64,000 bases of DNA from positions 79,075,444 through 79,139,443 of the forward strand of contig NC_044558.1 in the NCBI RefSeq assembly GCF_007565055.1. The letters run 5' to 3'. Each line of letters opens with the position of its first letter. Within the stretch, counting starts at the first letter, position 1. Below are positions 34,983 to 46,470 of this stretch, one piece after another. The stretch comes from Rhinopithecus roxellana. Taxonomy: Eukaryota > Chordata > Mammalia > Primates > Cercopithecidae. Both the position numbers and the translations under genes were made by a program. The notes under the pieces were generated by a model, which was not told the DNA's origin, did not search any database, and saw only the letters and a list, made by a program, of their open reading frames with translations.

Positions 34983-35719
34983 ATGGTTGGGGAATTGTTT
35001 ATATAACAAGCCTTATTGGGTTATTAGAATCTGTATGTTTGTAATTGCCCAACTTTGATGTTTTTAATGCAATTACCCTTGCCATTTTTTTTCCTTTTCA
35101 AGTTTTCTTTTTAAAAATTTACATTTTCATATTAAAATGGTGAGAGTGCCTCATGACATGTTAAAATATTTGATATTCCTTTCAAGTGGTCTGACTTATA
35201 GTTCAAATAATCTGCTATCCATGAGTTTACCACCTATTCTACACATTTACAGCAATATAAATCATGTTCCATGTTCTTAAGTAACTCATAGATTCGCTGG
35301 AGAGAGAAATCTGGTAAACATAAAAATCAAAGTAACAACATATTTCAGTCATTCTAAAATTCATGTTTTGTCACACCTTAAGATCACAGAAATTGCAAAC
35401 TATCTTATGTTTGAACGGTATCTGAATGAGAATTGACAGTATTCATTCTTTGTAGCTCATAAAAATAATATTATAATTTATAGTTGGTATTTCAGACTCA
35501 ATGAAGTATACTAAATATGAAAATTCAATTGTTAATTTTAATGAATAAAATATTTCACACTCAAAGTGCAGGAAGCAGGAAGAAGATAGGAACCCCCTGG
35601 AAACCTTCCTGGAGAAGAGGATTCTTAAGGTTGAATGCGGGGTGATGTTTATTCCTAACTCTTTCTTGAACGTGTGCTGGAGTGACCATTCTCTCTACTG
35701 TAGGACACCTGACTTAGTT
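34983..35719. other. AT-rich non-repeat stretch
   Basis: Nothing recognised. Confidence 0.45.
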
Positions 35720-35731
35720 TGGATCATTCTT

Positions 35732-36054
35732 TTCTTTTCTTTTCTTTTCTTTTCTTTTTTGAGAAGGAGTTTCACTCTTTCACCCAGGCTAGAATGCATA
35801 GAGTGCAGTGGTGCGATCTTGGTTCATTGCAACCTCCATCCCCTGAGTTCAAACGCTTCTTCTGCCTCAGCCTTGGGAACCTCAGCTGGGATTACAGGAG
35901 CCCACCACCACACCCAGCTGATTTTTGTATTTTTAGTAGAGACAGGGTTTCCCCATGTTGACCAGTCTGGTCTCAAACTCTGAACCTCCGATGATCTGCC
36001 CACCTCAGTTTCCCAAAGTGCTAGGATTGCAGGCGTGAGCCACTGCACTCAGTC
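35732..36054 (-). mobile_element. Alu SINE, antisense
   Basis: Starts with five TTTTC units (tail expansion). Right arm and left arm present, with a small internal insertion AGAATGCATAGAGTGCAG. Exact 12-bp target duplication TGGATCATTCTT at 35720-35731 and 36055-36066. Confidence 0.96.
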
Positions 36055-36066
36055 TGGATCATTCTT

Positions 36067-36835
36067 ACCTAGATTATCTGTCATGAAACTCTGCCCCTTC
36101 TTTGCCATCCAGCCAAATTTTCTTGGAACAGGTAAATTGTGATCTACAATTTGTATAAATCACATAAATTGTGTTTCCTTGTGAAACACAATTTATTTGT
36201 GAAAGAAAGAAATGAATTTCTTTCCTTTGTGATCTATTTCTAGCCACCTCAGCTTCTGCCACCAGCAAAATAGTTGGTGTCTTTTCTGCACAGGCAGGCT
36301 GCCCTCTGGGGCAGGCCTTCATTCTAAGCATCCCAAGGCAGGTATTTTTACATCTATAGTGGGGTCTACAGTGGGTTCCAAGAGTCACACGACTTTAGCC
36401 CACAACAAAGGGACACATTCTCTCCGCTATTCCCCCTGGTGCAGCCCTCTGTTCAGCCATCCCTAGCTTTTCCTTGCCTTCTCAGTGTGAGTCGGACACC
36501 TGTCCTCTGTGGCTGCCTAGCTGCATGGGACACATGGCCAGGCCTGCAAGTGCTGGTGGGGCTGCTCTCACTGGCCTGGGCTTAGGGGTTGGCTCCCCGT
36601 GCTTCCTGCTGGAGGTGAGGTGAAACCAGAAGCCCAGCTCTGTCCAAATAAACCCTCCTTTCCAGCCCTCCATTGCCCCACCCTGACAAGGCTGAGTCAC
36701 CTCACTGGTCATTGTTAATTGGATTTGAAATGTCCATGTGGCCTGTCTCACAGCTCGGGGGTGAGGAATCTGTTTTCTATTACTTCTTGCCACCAGAGGT
36801 TTAGCTCCCAGTGTGCCATTTCTTTGCCAATAACT
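36067..36835. other. Non-repeat stretch with two small palindromes
   Basis: Hairpins at 36165-36195 (13-bp perfect arms) and 36205-36224 (8-bp arms). Overlapping frames 36074-36388 and 36482-36793 on the minus strand have no domain. Confidence 0.5.
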
Positions 36836-36839
36836 AACA

Positions 36840-37005
36840 GAAAGTTTCTGTTTACTAGTCTGCCTCTTGCAGCAGACTGGAAATCTTTGAAGTTTGAGAT
36901 GATATTATGTTCATGGCTCTGTCACTAGATCCCAACAAAGGGACAGTTGCAAGGCAGGTTCTCAGTAGACACTTCTGCATTTGATGCATGAGGGCTTTCT
37001 AAGTG
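36840..37005 (+). mobile_element. L2 LINE 3' end fragment
   Basis: CTGGAAATCTTTGAAGTTTG, TCATGGCTCTGTCACTAGATCC and GGTTCTCAGTAGACACTTCTGC follow the L2 tail order. Confidence 0.5.
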
Positions 37006-37139
37006 AGGAAATAACAAAAGCATACTGAGAAAAGGCCAGAAATGGAAGTGTTGCAAAGGTCACCAGATATAGTTGCATAGGTTGTGCACTACTCAAATAA
37101 GGAGGCACCATTCACATACATGATCATATAAAAGATGCT

Positions 37140-37790
37140 TCTGAAGCAGCATCATTGTCTGGAGTAAATCCCCAAAGTTTTTCATCTCATGCCAAGGAAA
37201 TCGAGGACGTGGACACATGAGAAGTGAGTTTAAGAACAGAGGTTTAATAGACGAGAGAAAAGAGAAAAGAAGCTCTTTCTCCTGCAAAGCGAGAGGTGCT
37301 CCCACGGGGTCTTCTGGTTCCATGGTGAAATGCATGGGGTTTTATCGTTGAGCTTGAGGAGGCGGTGTGGGATTAATATAGAACACTAGAGATTGTTCAG
37401 ACCAGGTGTGCCGTTTGCATAGCTAGCAAAGAACCTGGCCATCCCACCCTACTCCTTTATTATGCAGATGGGTTCTCTATCTGGCCAGCGCCCGCCATGT
37501 TGCCTGCTTTTTACTGCACACTTGGTGACAAAGAAAAGGAAAGAGGTGCCCTTCAATGTTGAATATACCTGGCTTCCGGGTATCCCTTTTCTATTGGCAC
37601 ATTTACCTATGCAAGCTTCCAGTTTGATTATTTACGTCTGCAGCTCAGTTATACAGGTTGCTTTGTTAGAAAAGAAATGATGTAGGGGGTGCTTTTGTTA
37701 AAAGGGAAGCCTTACCAAGGACTCTCTTCCACTCACTCACTGCCGAAATAATTTCTTTTTAGCTCCTGTATCACTTCTTAGTGTTGATCA
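37140..37790 (-). mobile_element. ERV1-type LTR, antisense
   Basis: Read on the minus strand: CCTGGTCTGAACAATCTCTAG, CTATATTAATCCCACACCGC, AAAACCCCATGCATTTCACC, GGAGAAAGAGCTTC, CTATTAAACCTCTGTTCTTA and CATGTGTCCACGTCCTCG follow the R/U5-like order of ERV1 LTRs, including ATTAAA as the poly(A) signal. The 80-codon frame 37093-37335 lies in it. Edges approximate, subfamily not assigned. Confidence 0.6.
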
Positions 37791-37799
37791 GGGAATAAC

Positions 37800-38581
37800 A
37801 TGAACAAGCCCCTGCAGCAGCCCTTTGTGGGCCATGCCTCTTTAGAGTAAAGTAATTATCACCCTATTCTGTTTCCTTGCTCAGATGGAATTTTCACAGA
37901 CTTAGTCCAGATTCATCAGAATACAGTTGACACAAAGGGGAAAAAGTGAAATCATAAAATCGCTGCACACAGCACACTGGTGCAATCCCATTACCTAACT
38001 TTACTTGACAATTTCCATTTCAAATAAACTCCCAAATGACTTCAAGAAATACAATATAAATGTTTAATATCAATAAAACAAATTAACAACGCAAAACTAA
38101 AATATCAGTGCTAAAACTCAAAAAATCTTAGAATTGAGACATTAAAAATCATTCATAGTGGAAATTGCTTTTGATAAAACATTTTAGTCCATACAACTCT
38201 TTAAAATAACTTATTTCTAGGCATTACGAAAAGTAAAAATAGTCAAAGCAGGTAGTATCATTTCCTGCCTCACTGCAAGACAGCTGTAGGCAAGCCATGA
38301 AAAAGAATGTCTATGCAAAGGGTTTGTTTTGATGTTTTCCACACTGTATTTAAAGTCATAAATTGCTGCAATTGTTGCAAATGAAGTGTCTAGTCGGAAG
38401 CCTTTATGAACCTGTGTGAAAGCTCCAGTTCCTTGCAGGTGTGTCCTCAGACCTCTCTGGGGGATGGAACCCTGGGCAGACCTCCAGGCTTTGTTCGGGT
38501 GGGGACAATTAAGAAGCACAAAGGAACTGGAGATAGAGGAAAATAAATGAAAAGCTGCCTCAGAAAATTGGAGACCCACAG

Positions 38582-38633
<52 letters not shown>

Positions 38634-39160
38634 GGGGCGGGGCCTGCACAACGCCCTCCTCCAGCAGGCATTCAGTGCACCCTAGCACAAGTAAGACAAT
38701 CAAAAAGTTATAATCAGAAATTAGAGGAATAACGTAATAGAACAAAGCAAAACTCAACTACTTGAAGAACAGAAATACAAAATCAAATGTCCAAACTACT
38801 CATGGGAAGAGAAAAAAAAAAAAAAGAATGAACATTAATCAGGCCTAAACTAGGCAGCAAAAGAGAGAGAGAATAAAGAAGCAAAGAAAAGCATGGTAAC
38901 CAAGGCTTATCGCCTTAACAGGTAGCAGCAAAAGTCTTCTAAGGAAGGAAACTCTTTGCTTCAAAAGGTACCTAGATAAGCATTTGGACTGAATGTCTTG
39001 CCAGTATGAGCATTAGCAGAAGAGCAAATGAGCAAACAGGCAAAACAGAAAGCATTGCTTGGCTGCTCTTCCTGAGTAAATGAGGAAAATGGCACTACTT
39101 CTAAGATTTCAAGGAAGAATAGAGCATGCAATGTGCAGAGAAGGGCCAGCTTGCATGGCA
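37800..39160. other. Non-repeat stretch around a GT array
   Basis: Apart from the GT array at 38586-38632 and an A run at 38812-38824, nothing is recognised. The 144-codon minus frame 38217-38651 begins in the array (poly-Thr/His) and is not supported as a gene. Confidence 0.45.
38586..38632 (+). repeat. (TG)n microsatellite
   Basis: About 23 perfect TG units. Confidence 0.98.
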
Positions 39161-39163
39161 CTT

Positions 39164-39506
39164 TTTAATTAATTAATTAATTAATTAATTTTTTGTACAT
39201 GAGTAAGCTCTTCAGTGGTGATTTCTGAGATTTTGGTGCACCCATTACCCAAGCAGTGTACACTGTACCCAGTGTGTAGTCTTTTATCTCTCACCCCCCT
39301 CCCACCCTTTGCCCCAAGTTTGGAAAGCCCATTGTCTCATTCTTCTACCTTTGCATCCTCATAGCTTAGCTCCAACTTATGAGAATACATGATGTTTGGC
39401 TTTCCATTCCCGAGTTACTTTGCTTCGAATAATGGTCTCCCATTTCATCCAGGTTGCTGCAAATGTCATTATTTTGTTCCTTTTTATGGCTGAGTAGTAT
39501 TCCATG

Positions 39507-39540
<34 letters not shown>

Positions 39541-41927
39541 ATGTATCACATTTTCTTTTTCCACTTGCTGATTGATGGACATTTGGGCTGGTTCCATATT
39601 TTTGGAATTGCAAATTGTACTACTATAAACATGCATGTGCAAGTATCTTTTTCATATAATGACTTCCTCTGGGTAGATACCCAGTAGTGGGATTGCTGGA
39701 TCACACGGTAGATGTACTTTTAGTTCTTCAAGGAATCTCCACACTGTTTTCCATAGTGGTTGTACTAGTTTACATTCCCATTGGAAGTGTAAAAGTGTTC
39801 CCTTTTCACTACATCCAAGCCAACATCACTTAAACAATTGTTTTTGATTATGACCATTCTTGCAGGAATAATGTGGTATTACATTGTGGTTTTGATTTGC
39901 TTTTCCCTGGTATTAGTGACGTTGAGCATTTCTTCATCTGTTTGTTGTCCATTTGTGTATCTTCTTTTGAGAATTGTCTCTTCATGTCCTTAGCCCAATT
40001 TTTAATGGGATTTTTTTTTTCTTGCTAATTTGTTTGAGCTCCTTGTAGATTCTGGATATTAGTCCTCTGTCAGAAGCATAGATTGTGAAGATTTTCTCCC
40101 ACTCTCTTTGTTGTCTATTTGCTCTGCCGATTATTTGTTTTGCTGTGTAGAAGCTTTTTAGTTTAATTAAGTTCCCCCTATTTATCTTTGTTTTTGCTGC
40201 ATTTGCTTTTGGGTTCTTGGCCATGAAATCTTTGCATAAGCTAATATTTAGAAGGGCTTTTCCAATGTTATCTCCTAGAATTTTTATAGTTTTGGTCTTA
40301 GATTTACATCTTCGATCCATCTTGAGTTGACTTTTGTGGAAGGTGAAAGGTGAGGATCCAGCTTCATTCTTCTACATGTGGCTTGCCAATTATCCCAGCA
40401 TCATTTGTTGAATAGGCTGTCCTTTCCCCACTGTATGTTTTTGTTTGCTTTGTTGAAGATCAGTTGGCTGCCAGTATGTGGCTTTATTTCTGGGTTCTCT
40501 ATTCTGTTCCATTGGTTTATGTGCCTATTTTTATGCCAGTACCATGCTGTTTTGGTGACTATGGCCGTATAGTTTAGTTTGACGTCAGGCAATGTGATGC
40601 TTCTAGATTTTGTTGTTGTTGTTGTTTTGCTTCATCGTGCTTTGGCTATGTGGGCTCTTTTATGGTTCCATATGAATTTTGGGAGTGTTTTTTGCAGTTC
40701 TGCAAATAACTATGGTGGTATTTTGATGAGAATTCATTGCATTGGTAGATTGCTTTTGGTAGTATGGTCATTTTCACAATATCGATTCTACACATCCATG
40801 AGCATGGGATGTGTTTTCATTTGTTTATATTGTCTATGGTATCTTTCAGCAGTGTTTTATAGTTTTCCTTGTGGAGGTCTTTCACCTTCTTGATTAGGTA
40901 TATTCCTAAGTTTTGTTTTGTTTTTGTTTTGTTTTGCTATTGTAAAAGGGGTTGAGTTCTTGATTTGATTCTCAGCTTGGTCACTGCTGGTGTAGAGAAG
41001 AGCTGCTGATTTGTGTACATTAATTTTGTATCCTGAAACTTGGCTGAATTCATTTACCAGTTCTAGGAGCTTCTTGGATGAGTCTTTATGGTTTTCTAGG
41101 TGTACAATCATGTCATCAGCAAACAGTGACAGTTTAACTTCCTCTTTACCAGTTTGGATGCCCTTTATTTCTTTCTCTTGTCTGATTGCTCTGGCTAGGA
41201 CTTCCAGTACTATGTTGAATAGAAGTGGTAAGAGTGAGCATCCTTGTCTTGTTCCAGTACTCAAGAGGAATGCTTTCAGCTTTTTCCTGTTCATTATAAA
41301 GTTGGTTGTGGGTTTGTCATAGATGGCTTTCATTACCTTAAGCTATGTCCCATCTATGCCAATTTTGCTGAGGGTTTTAATCATGAAGAGATGTTGTATT
41401 TTGTCAGATGCTTTCTCTATATCTATTGAGATAATCATGTGATTTTTGTTTTTAATTCTGTTTATGTGGTGCGTCACATTTATTGACTTGCATATGTTAA
41501 ACCATCTCTGCATCCCTGGTATGAAATCCATTTGATCACAGCGGATTATCTTTTTGATGTGCTATTGGGTTTGGTTAGCTATGTTCATTAGGGATATTGG
41601 CTTGTAGTTTTCTCTTTTTGTCATGTTCTTTCCTGGTTTTGGTTATTACGGTAACACTGGCTTCATAGAATGATTTAGGGAGGATTCCCCCTTTCACTAT
41701 CTTTTGGAATAGTGTCAATAGGATTGATACAAATTCTTCTTTGAATGTCTGATATAATTCATGTCTGGTCCTGGACTTTTCTTTGTTGGTAACTTATTAA
41801 TTATCATTTCAATCTCACTGCTTGCTATTGGTTATTCAGAGTTTCTATTTCTTCCTGGTTTAATTTAGGAGGGTTGTATATTTCCAGGAATTTATCCATC
41901 TCCTCTAGGTTTTCTAGTTTATTGCAT
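39164..41927 (-). mobile_element. 5'-truncated L1 (L1P-type), antisense
   Basis: 2.76 kb of minus-strand L1. Its 3' end is at about 39164-39190, where the tail has become a (TTAA)n tract, and it runs upstream through the 3' UTR and most of the ORF2 C-terminal half. It stops at about 41927 in the RT/endonuclease linker side. TTGCATG occurs both just left of the tail (39152-39158) and at the 5' junction (41922-41928), a plausible target duplication. The GT tract 39506-39545 is an expansion inside it. Confidence 0.93.
39370..41600 (-). pseudogene. L1 ORF2 remnant (dead)
   Basis: The L1 above retains the C-terminal half of ORF2, the reverse transcriptase and C-terminal region of the L1 retrotransposition protein. 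Reading frames on the minus strand are split by stops and frameshifts into pieces at 41531-41343, 41333-40857, 40592-40401, 40320-39982 and 39613-39377. The RT signature FADDM is encoded at 41109-41123 and DKIQH lies just upstream in the 41531-41343 piece. The endonuclease domain and ORF1 are missing because of the 5' truncation. The broken frames and expanded GT tract in the C-terminal part show it cannot make a protein. Confidence 0.92.
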
Positions 41928-42410
41928 GCTACTTCTTGTGCCTTTGAAACAGACACAAACACATTCCTCCATATATCTCAACTTCCTGAGCCCAGCACAG
42001 ACACAAACACATTCCTCTATATATCTCAACTTCCTGAGCCCAGCACAAACACAAACACATTCCTCCATATCTCAACTTTGGAAAAAACACCACCTGGAGA
42101 GTCCCCTGATAAAGGTCATAAGTGTTTGAAAAAATAACTGAAACTCCCAGAAGGCGGGAACCAATCATAAACGGCCAAATCACCTTGTTCAAATGTCAGC
42201 CAATCCCAAACCTGTATTGCATAAAATCCCCTGTGACTCTATGCCTGTTTACTGCTGACTATATAACGCTGTCTCAGACCCAGCCAGGGGCTCTCGAACA
42301 GTTTTTGGTCGTGAGTCCAGGTTCGAACTTGTATTAAAGATCCTTGCTGTTTAGCTTTGACTCTGGACTCTGGTGGTCTTCTTCGGGGAATTAAAGGACT
42401 GGGGCACAGC
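41928..42410 (+). mobile_element. ERV1-type LTR
   Basis: LTR layout: U3-like part with a 48-bp tandem repeat, CGGGAACCAATCATAAACGG (CCAAT-like), TATATAA at 42260-42266, then ATTAAA at 42333-42338, and a U5-like end CTCTGGTGGTCTTCTTCGGG...GGGGCACAGCA. No internal retroviral sequence follows, so it is a solo LTR or one side of an old deletion. It abuts the 5' end of the truncated L1, which probably inserted at or in its start. Confidence 0.65.
41949..42079 (+). repeat. 48-bp tandem repeat in LTR
   Basis: Copies start at 41949, 41997 and 42045 (ACAGACACAAACACATTCCT and close variants); the third is partial and lacks the TATA of the first two. Array lies upstream of the TATA box of the LTR, where U3 enhancer repeats are usually found. 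Confidence 0.9.
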
Positions 42411-44075
42411 ACCTTAGAAAAAGTATATCTTCCTACAGGCTGAGGCATCCACACCAGGACATCAGAAAGCAAAGCATGTTACAAATTTCAGCCCCTACTA
42501 GACCACTCTGCCAAACCCCCTTTTGCCATGCACAGTCTGGCTTAGTGGCCATACCAAAACCAGGAGTCTCATAGAGAGTTGGAAGCAAGGTGGTCTGAGA
42601 ACATTTCCCTAAGGCCAAGGGAGTAAAGGATGTTTTAAATGCAAATTGATTAACAGGGATGCCTCATGCTCACTTTTCAACTGTCAGTATTTCCATAATG
42701 TTCGCCCTTTGTCTTTTTAATTCCCCATCCAACTTCAGCAGAGTCTGTTATAACTTGCAGAATCTTTGTGTAAGTAAAGCTTTATGTGAAATTGAAGGAA
42801 GGGGCTGAGTTTAAAACCTGGGTTGTACCCACACCAAAAGAGAGAGTAAGCTTAGAAATAGGAGCCAAAACAGTAATATGATCATAAACCTAAAGGATTC
42901 TCAGAATACTGGGGAAAGACTTCTACAGAGTGAGATGGTTTCAAAACCAGCATAAGCCTCAAGGATTCTCAGAATAATGGGGAAAGAATTCTACAGAGTG
43001 AGATGGTTTCAAACCAGCTAATTAGTACAACAAAGCACCAGGAGATCCCATGTGAAGTCCTGGTGACATGCACAGAAATTAGGGCACAAAAATGCCAGAA
43101 ACAACCTGATTAACTAAGTTAATCTTATTTGTCAAAACAAAGCACAGGGCATGTAATATGTAATATGCTTACTCTGCTTTGTGAATGTATAACTAGGAAA
43201 ATATTTATAATGCTATAAATATTGGATCACCTGAAATTATATGCTTATTGAATTTCATTTACTGAAAAACATAAAATTCCCTAAAATAAAAGCCGTTTTA
43301 AAAATTAAGAATAGCGACCATAAAAGGATCACTTGCAGGGCGGGGGTTCATGTTTATTATTTCTCCATTTGTAATTTATTTGATTGCGATGTACTGTAAC
43401 TTGCATGATGTGAACTGATGTGAGTGGTAACACTAACCTGTAAACATAAGAAGGACCCTTGAGGGCTACAGGTGACTGACAAACTGTGGTAGGTTTGGGG
43501 AGCTTTAAAACGATCACCTCTAGGACTTAACAAGCATTAATGACAAATTATATTTGAAAGGTGCATTTATTTCAAAAATCAGAGCATGAGTCTTAGAACA
43601 GATGATCGTTGAGAACCAAATCTGTACATTCAATAGAAAGCCATTACCAGGCAGCACAGCTGAGGCCCAGGGGTTCATGCCCTTGTTAAGACCAGAGACT
43701 TCAATCAGAAGTGGGTTTCAGAAGTGGAAGTGATATCAATTAGACGTCAAAGTCATCACACACACCTCACACAAGCACAGGCACAAGTTTGCATGCATAC
43801 ACATACACTTTGACCTGCCCATAAACACACCTAGGCACAGACACAGAATAAATACATGCTTCCTAGGCAACAACCGCAAGTAAATTTCAGTGCCCAGTGT
43901 CAGGGAAACCTGTGCCCCTCATCACCCCTATATTCTCTATCCAGTAGAAAATTACACATCCACCTCTCAGTGTGAAATCCCAGCATTATTCAGTGTGACT
44001 GTAGCCTACACTTTCTTGTCATCTCTCAGGTCTCCCCTGTTCCTCATCTAAACTGGGCTCATCATCATTCAGTAA
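42411..44075. other. Non-repeat stretch with 68-bp duplication
   Basis: Holds the tandem duplication 42883-43017 and short AC-rich sequence near 43758-43850. No family recognised. Confidence 0.45.
42883..43017. repeat. 68-bp tandem duplication
   Basis: Copies 42883-42950 and 42951-43017 share GGATTCTCAGAATA, GGGGAAAGA and TTCTACAGAGTGAGATGG in order, with about five substitutions and one missing A. Confidence 0.93.
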
Positions 44076-44260
44076 ACAAGATGTGTCATTTCTTCACTCT
44101 AGGCTTTTTCAAACTCTCCTGCCTACGCCTGGAGCACTCTTTCCTTCCATTTCCATCAGCTGGAATCTAGCCAACCTCAGAGATGCATTCAAAGCCCCTT
44201 TCTATATTTGGTCTTTCCAAGAGACAGCTATGGAAGCCTCATTTCTATTCTAACCTAGGA
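44075..44260 (+). mobile_element. L2 LINE fragment
   Basis: CTCTCCTGCCTACGCCTGGAG, ACTCTTTCCTTCCATTTCC and ATGCATTCAAAGCCCCTTTCT follow the L2 body. Diverged. Confidence 0.6.
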
Positions 44261-44449
44261 AATACCTTGATAACCCACATTAGCTAGGAGCAGAGAGGTT
44301 GGCTGCTCAACTCCAAGCCTCCCACAAAATCCCTGACAAAGGCTACCTCCACCACTGGATGTGATTGTAATTATTGTAATTAATAAGGAGAACTCTTTTT
44401 GAGTCCTAAGTCTATATTGAGTTTTATGTCTTATTCTTAAAAAAAAAGA

Positions 44450-44570
44450 AATTTCACCGACCTATTCCATTCAGTTAAGACCCCATATCATTTATCGTGA
44501 TCTCCCTGGTTCTCAGATCAGTATCTGACACATAGTAAGCAAAAAGGAAATGCTTGAAGAAATGAAAGAA
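44450..44570 (+). mobile_element. L2 LINE 3' end fragment
   Basis: GGTTCTCAGATCAGTATCTG, ACACATAGTAAGC and AAATGCTTGAAGAAATGAAAG fit the L2 terminal repeat region, likely one copy with 44075-44260. Confidence 0.55.
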
Positions 44571-45525
44571 CAAGTGAAAGAAAGTCAAACTTAGGTTATA
44601 ACCGAATGACAACTTGAGAAAGAAGGAGGGTATAAGTAAGCTGAGAGTTTGACAATATTCATTAAAAATTTTGTTCTAACCCAAATAATGCTACTCATGG
44701 AATAAAACACATTTTCTAGAAGCATCATTTGTCTGTTCCACAGCTGTTCACCAAACAAACAAGCACCTGCAAAAATCTAACTATGATGAAGAAAAGTAAT
44801 TTCAGTTGGAGTGCAAATTATATGGTACAGGGACTTTCATAAAACAGTTTGTTCCAAGAAAATACTTGTAGGAAAGAATTTTCTAAAATAACTAACAATG
44901 AATTAAATATAATGCTTCAAGAGAACATTGGAATCCTCAGGTGAGATCCAGGTTGAAAAATATGATGACCTCACACAGATGACCCACACAGAACACACTG
45001 ACCCCATAATGGTTTTTTTTCCTCCTGACCATAGAGGGAAAAACAGAATTAAGCAGTCTGCATCTGCGTGGAGACAAGACTTCTTTTAGGATAAATCTGA
45101 AACATTTAGATATTCCATCTTTTTGAAACAACTAATATTCAGGAATACAGATAGGGAAAAATAGGTGAACGAAGGTCATGGTTTTCAAATTTGAGAAATA
45201 TGTGGACCACTTTTAAAGGTTAAACAACTTTGAAACCCTAAGACTATTTCTTCTGATTGTCAGTGTGGAAGACACTCAATTAATAGTTTAAGGCTCTTTT
45301 CAATGTAGCCGAATTAGCAGGAGGGTGCATCCTTCTTCCTTTCACCTGCCAAGAATATGAATGTGACTGTACAAGGAGCTTTAGCCTTGTGAGGGGGCAT
45401 TCAGAGGACCTGAAGACAAGATCCTTCCTTAGGAGAGCAGAGAAGTGTAATCAGGGTGAAGAACACAGGCTGCTGCAACAAATACACCTTTTTTAGTGTC
45501 TTAACAATCTAAAGGAGGTCAGGTA
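44571..45525. other. Non-repeat stretch
   Basis: Nothing recognised with confidence. Confidence 0.45.
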
Positions 45526-45529
45526 GCTC

Positions 45530-45822
45530 TTTTTTTTTTAGATAGAGTTTGGCTGTTGTCACCCAGGCTGGAGTGCAATGGCACGGTCTCAACTCATTGC
45601 AACCTCTGCCTCCTATGTTCAATCCTATGTTCAAGCAATTCTCCTGCCTCAGCCTCCCAAGTAGCTGGGATTATAGGCCCCCGCCACCACTCCCAGCTAA
45701 TTTTTATATTTTCGGTAGAGATGGGGTTTCACCATGTTGACCAGACTGTTCTCTACCTCCTGACCTCAGGTGATCTGCCCACCTCAGCCTCCCAAAGTGC
45801 TGGAATTACAGGCATAAGATGC
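45530..45822 (-). mobile_element. Alu SINE, antisense, 5' shortened
   Basis: Starts with a T run and GATAGAGTTTGGCTG, contains a 13-bp internal duplication (CTATGTTCAATC/CTATGTTCAAGC), and ends near ATTACAGGCATAAG without the last part of the head. Frames 45549-45921 are Alu-derived. Confidence 0.93.
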
Positions 45823-46470
45823 CACACTCTTTTTGACAGCTCTCCTCCAAAGGGTGATTCAGGTCTCGAAGGTTTCTGTGAAGCTGCCAGATACAATATG
45901 TGTCCTCCAAGGTCTCTTTAAAAGAAGAGGGGGGAAAAAATGAGCCAATGCCTATGACCTCACAGGCATGTTAGGGCCAGGCCTAGAAGTAACATAAACT
46001 ATTTCTACTTATAGTTAATCGTACAGAATCAGTCACAAGGCACTAACTCATGAGCAAGACTGGCAAATGCAGACATTCTATGTTTCCGGGAAGAGGAAAG
46101 GAGATAGATGAGCTCCAAACTAGGCTCTGTCACCCGCAAGATAGAGGAGGTCCTGGACTGCCCCCTGCAGAATTTTCTGTGGGAGAGAACAGTATTTCTA
46201 CCTTGGGAGACATCTCTGTTAGAAGTCTAATATGAACAGTTAAGCTGTTAAGTGGTGTGGATATGAAAAAGAAGGCTGCTACTTGGAGAACTGCCTCCAG
46301 CAGTAGGCAGTACATTGATGTTGGCTCCTTCCCACTAGGAAGGCACCACCTTCCTGCCGCATGGCCTGCTGGGAAACAAGATGGTGCTGCATGGCCTGCT
46401 GGGAAACAACATGCCCTAGGGCATCATGGGGATTCGAACACTTGCATGATGACTACCTGAGTCAGGTCAG
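45823..46470. other. Non-repeat stretch with 30-bp duplication
   Basis: GCATGGCCTGCTGGGAAACAA occurs at 46359 and 46389 (period 30). Frames 46050-46315 on both strands overlap. Confidence 0.5.

Noticed and set aside
38217..38651. 144-codon minus-strand frame
   Set aside because: Begins in a GT microsatellite and has no recognisable domain.
40857..41531. Active reverse transcriptase gene
   Set aside because: It is the broken ORF2 of a 5'-truncated L1; frames are interrupted many times.
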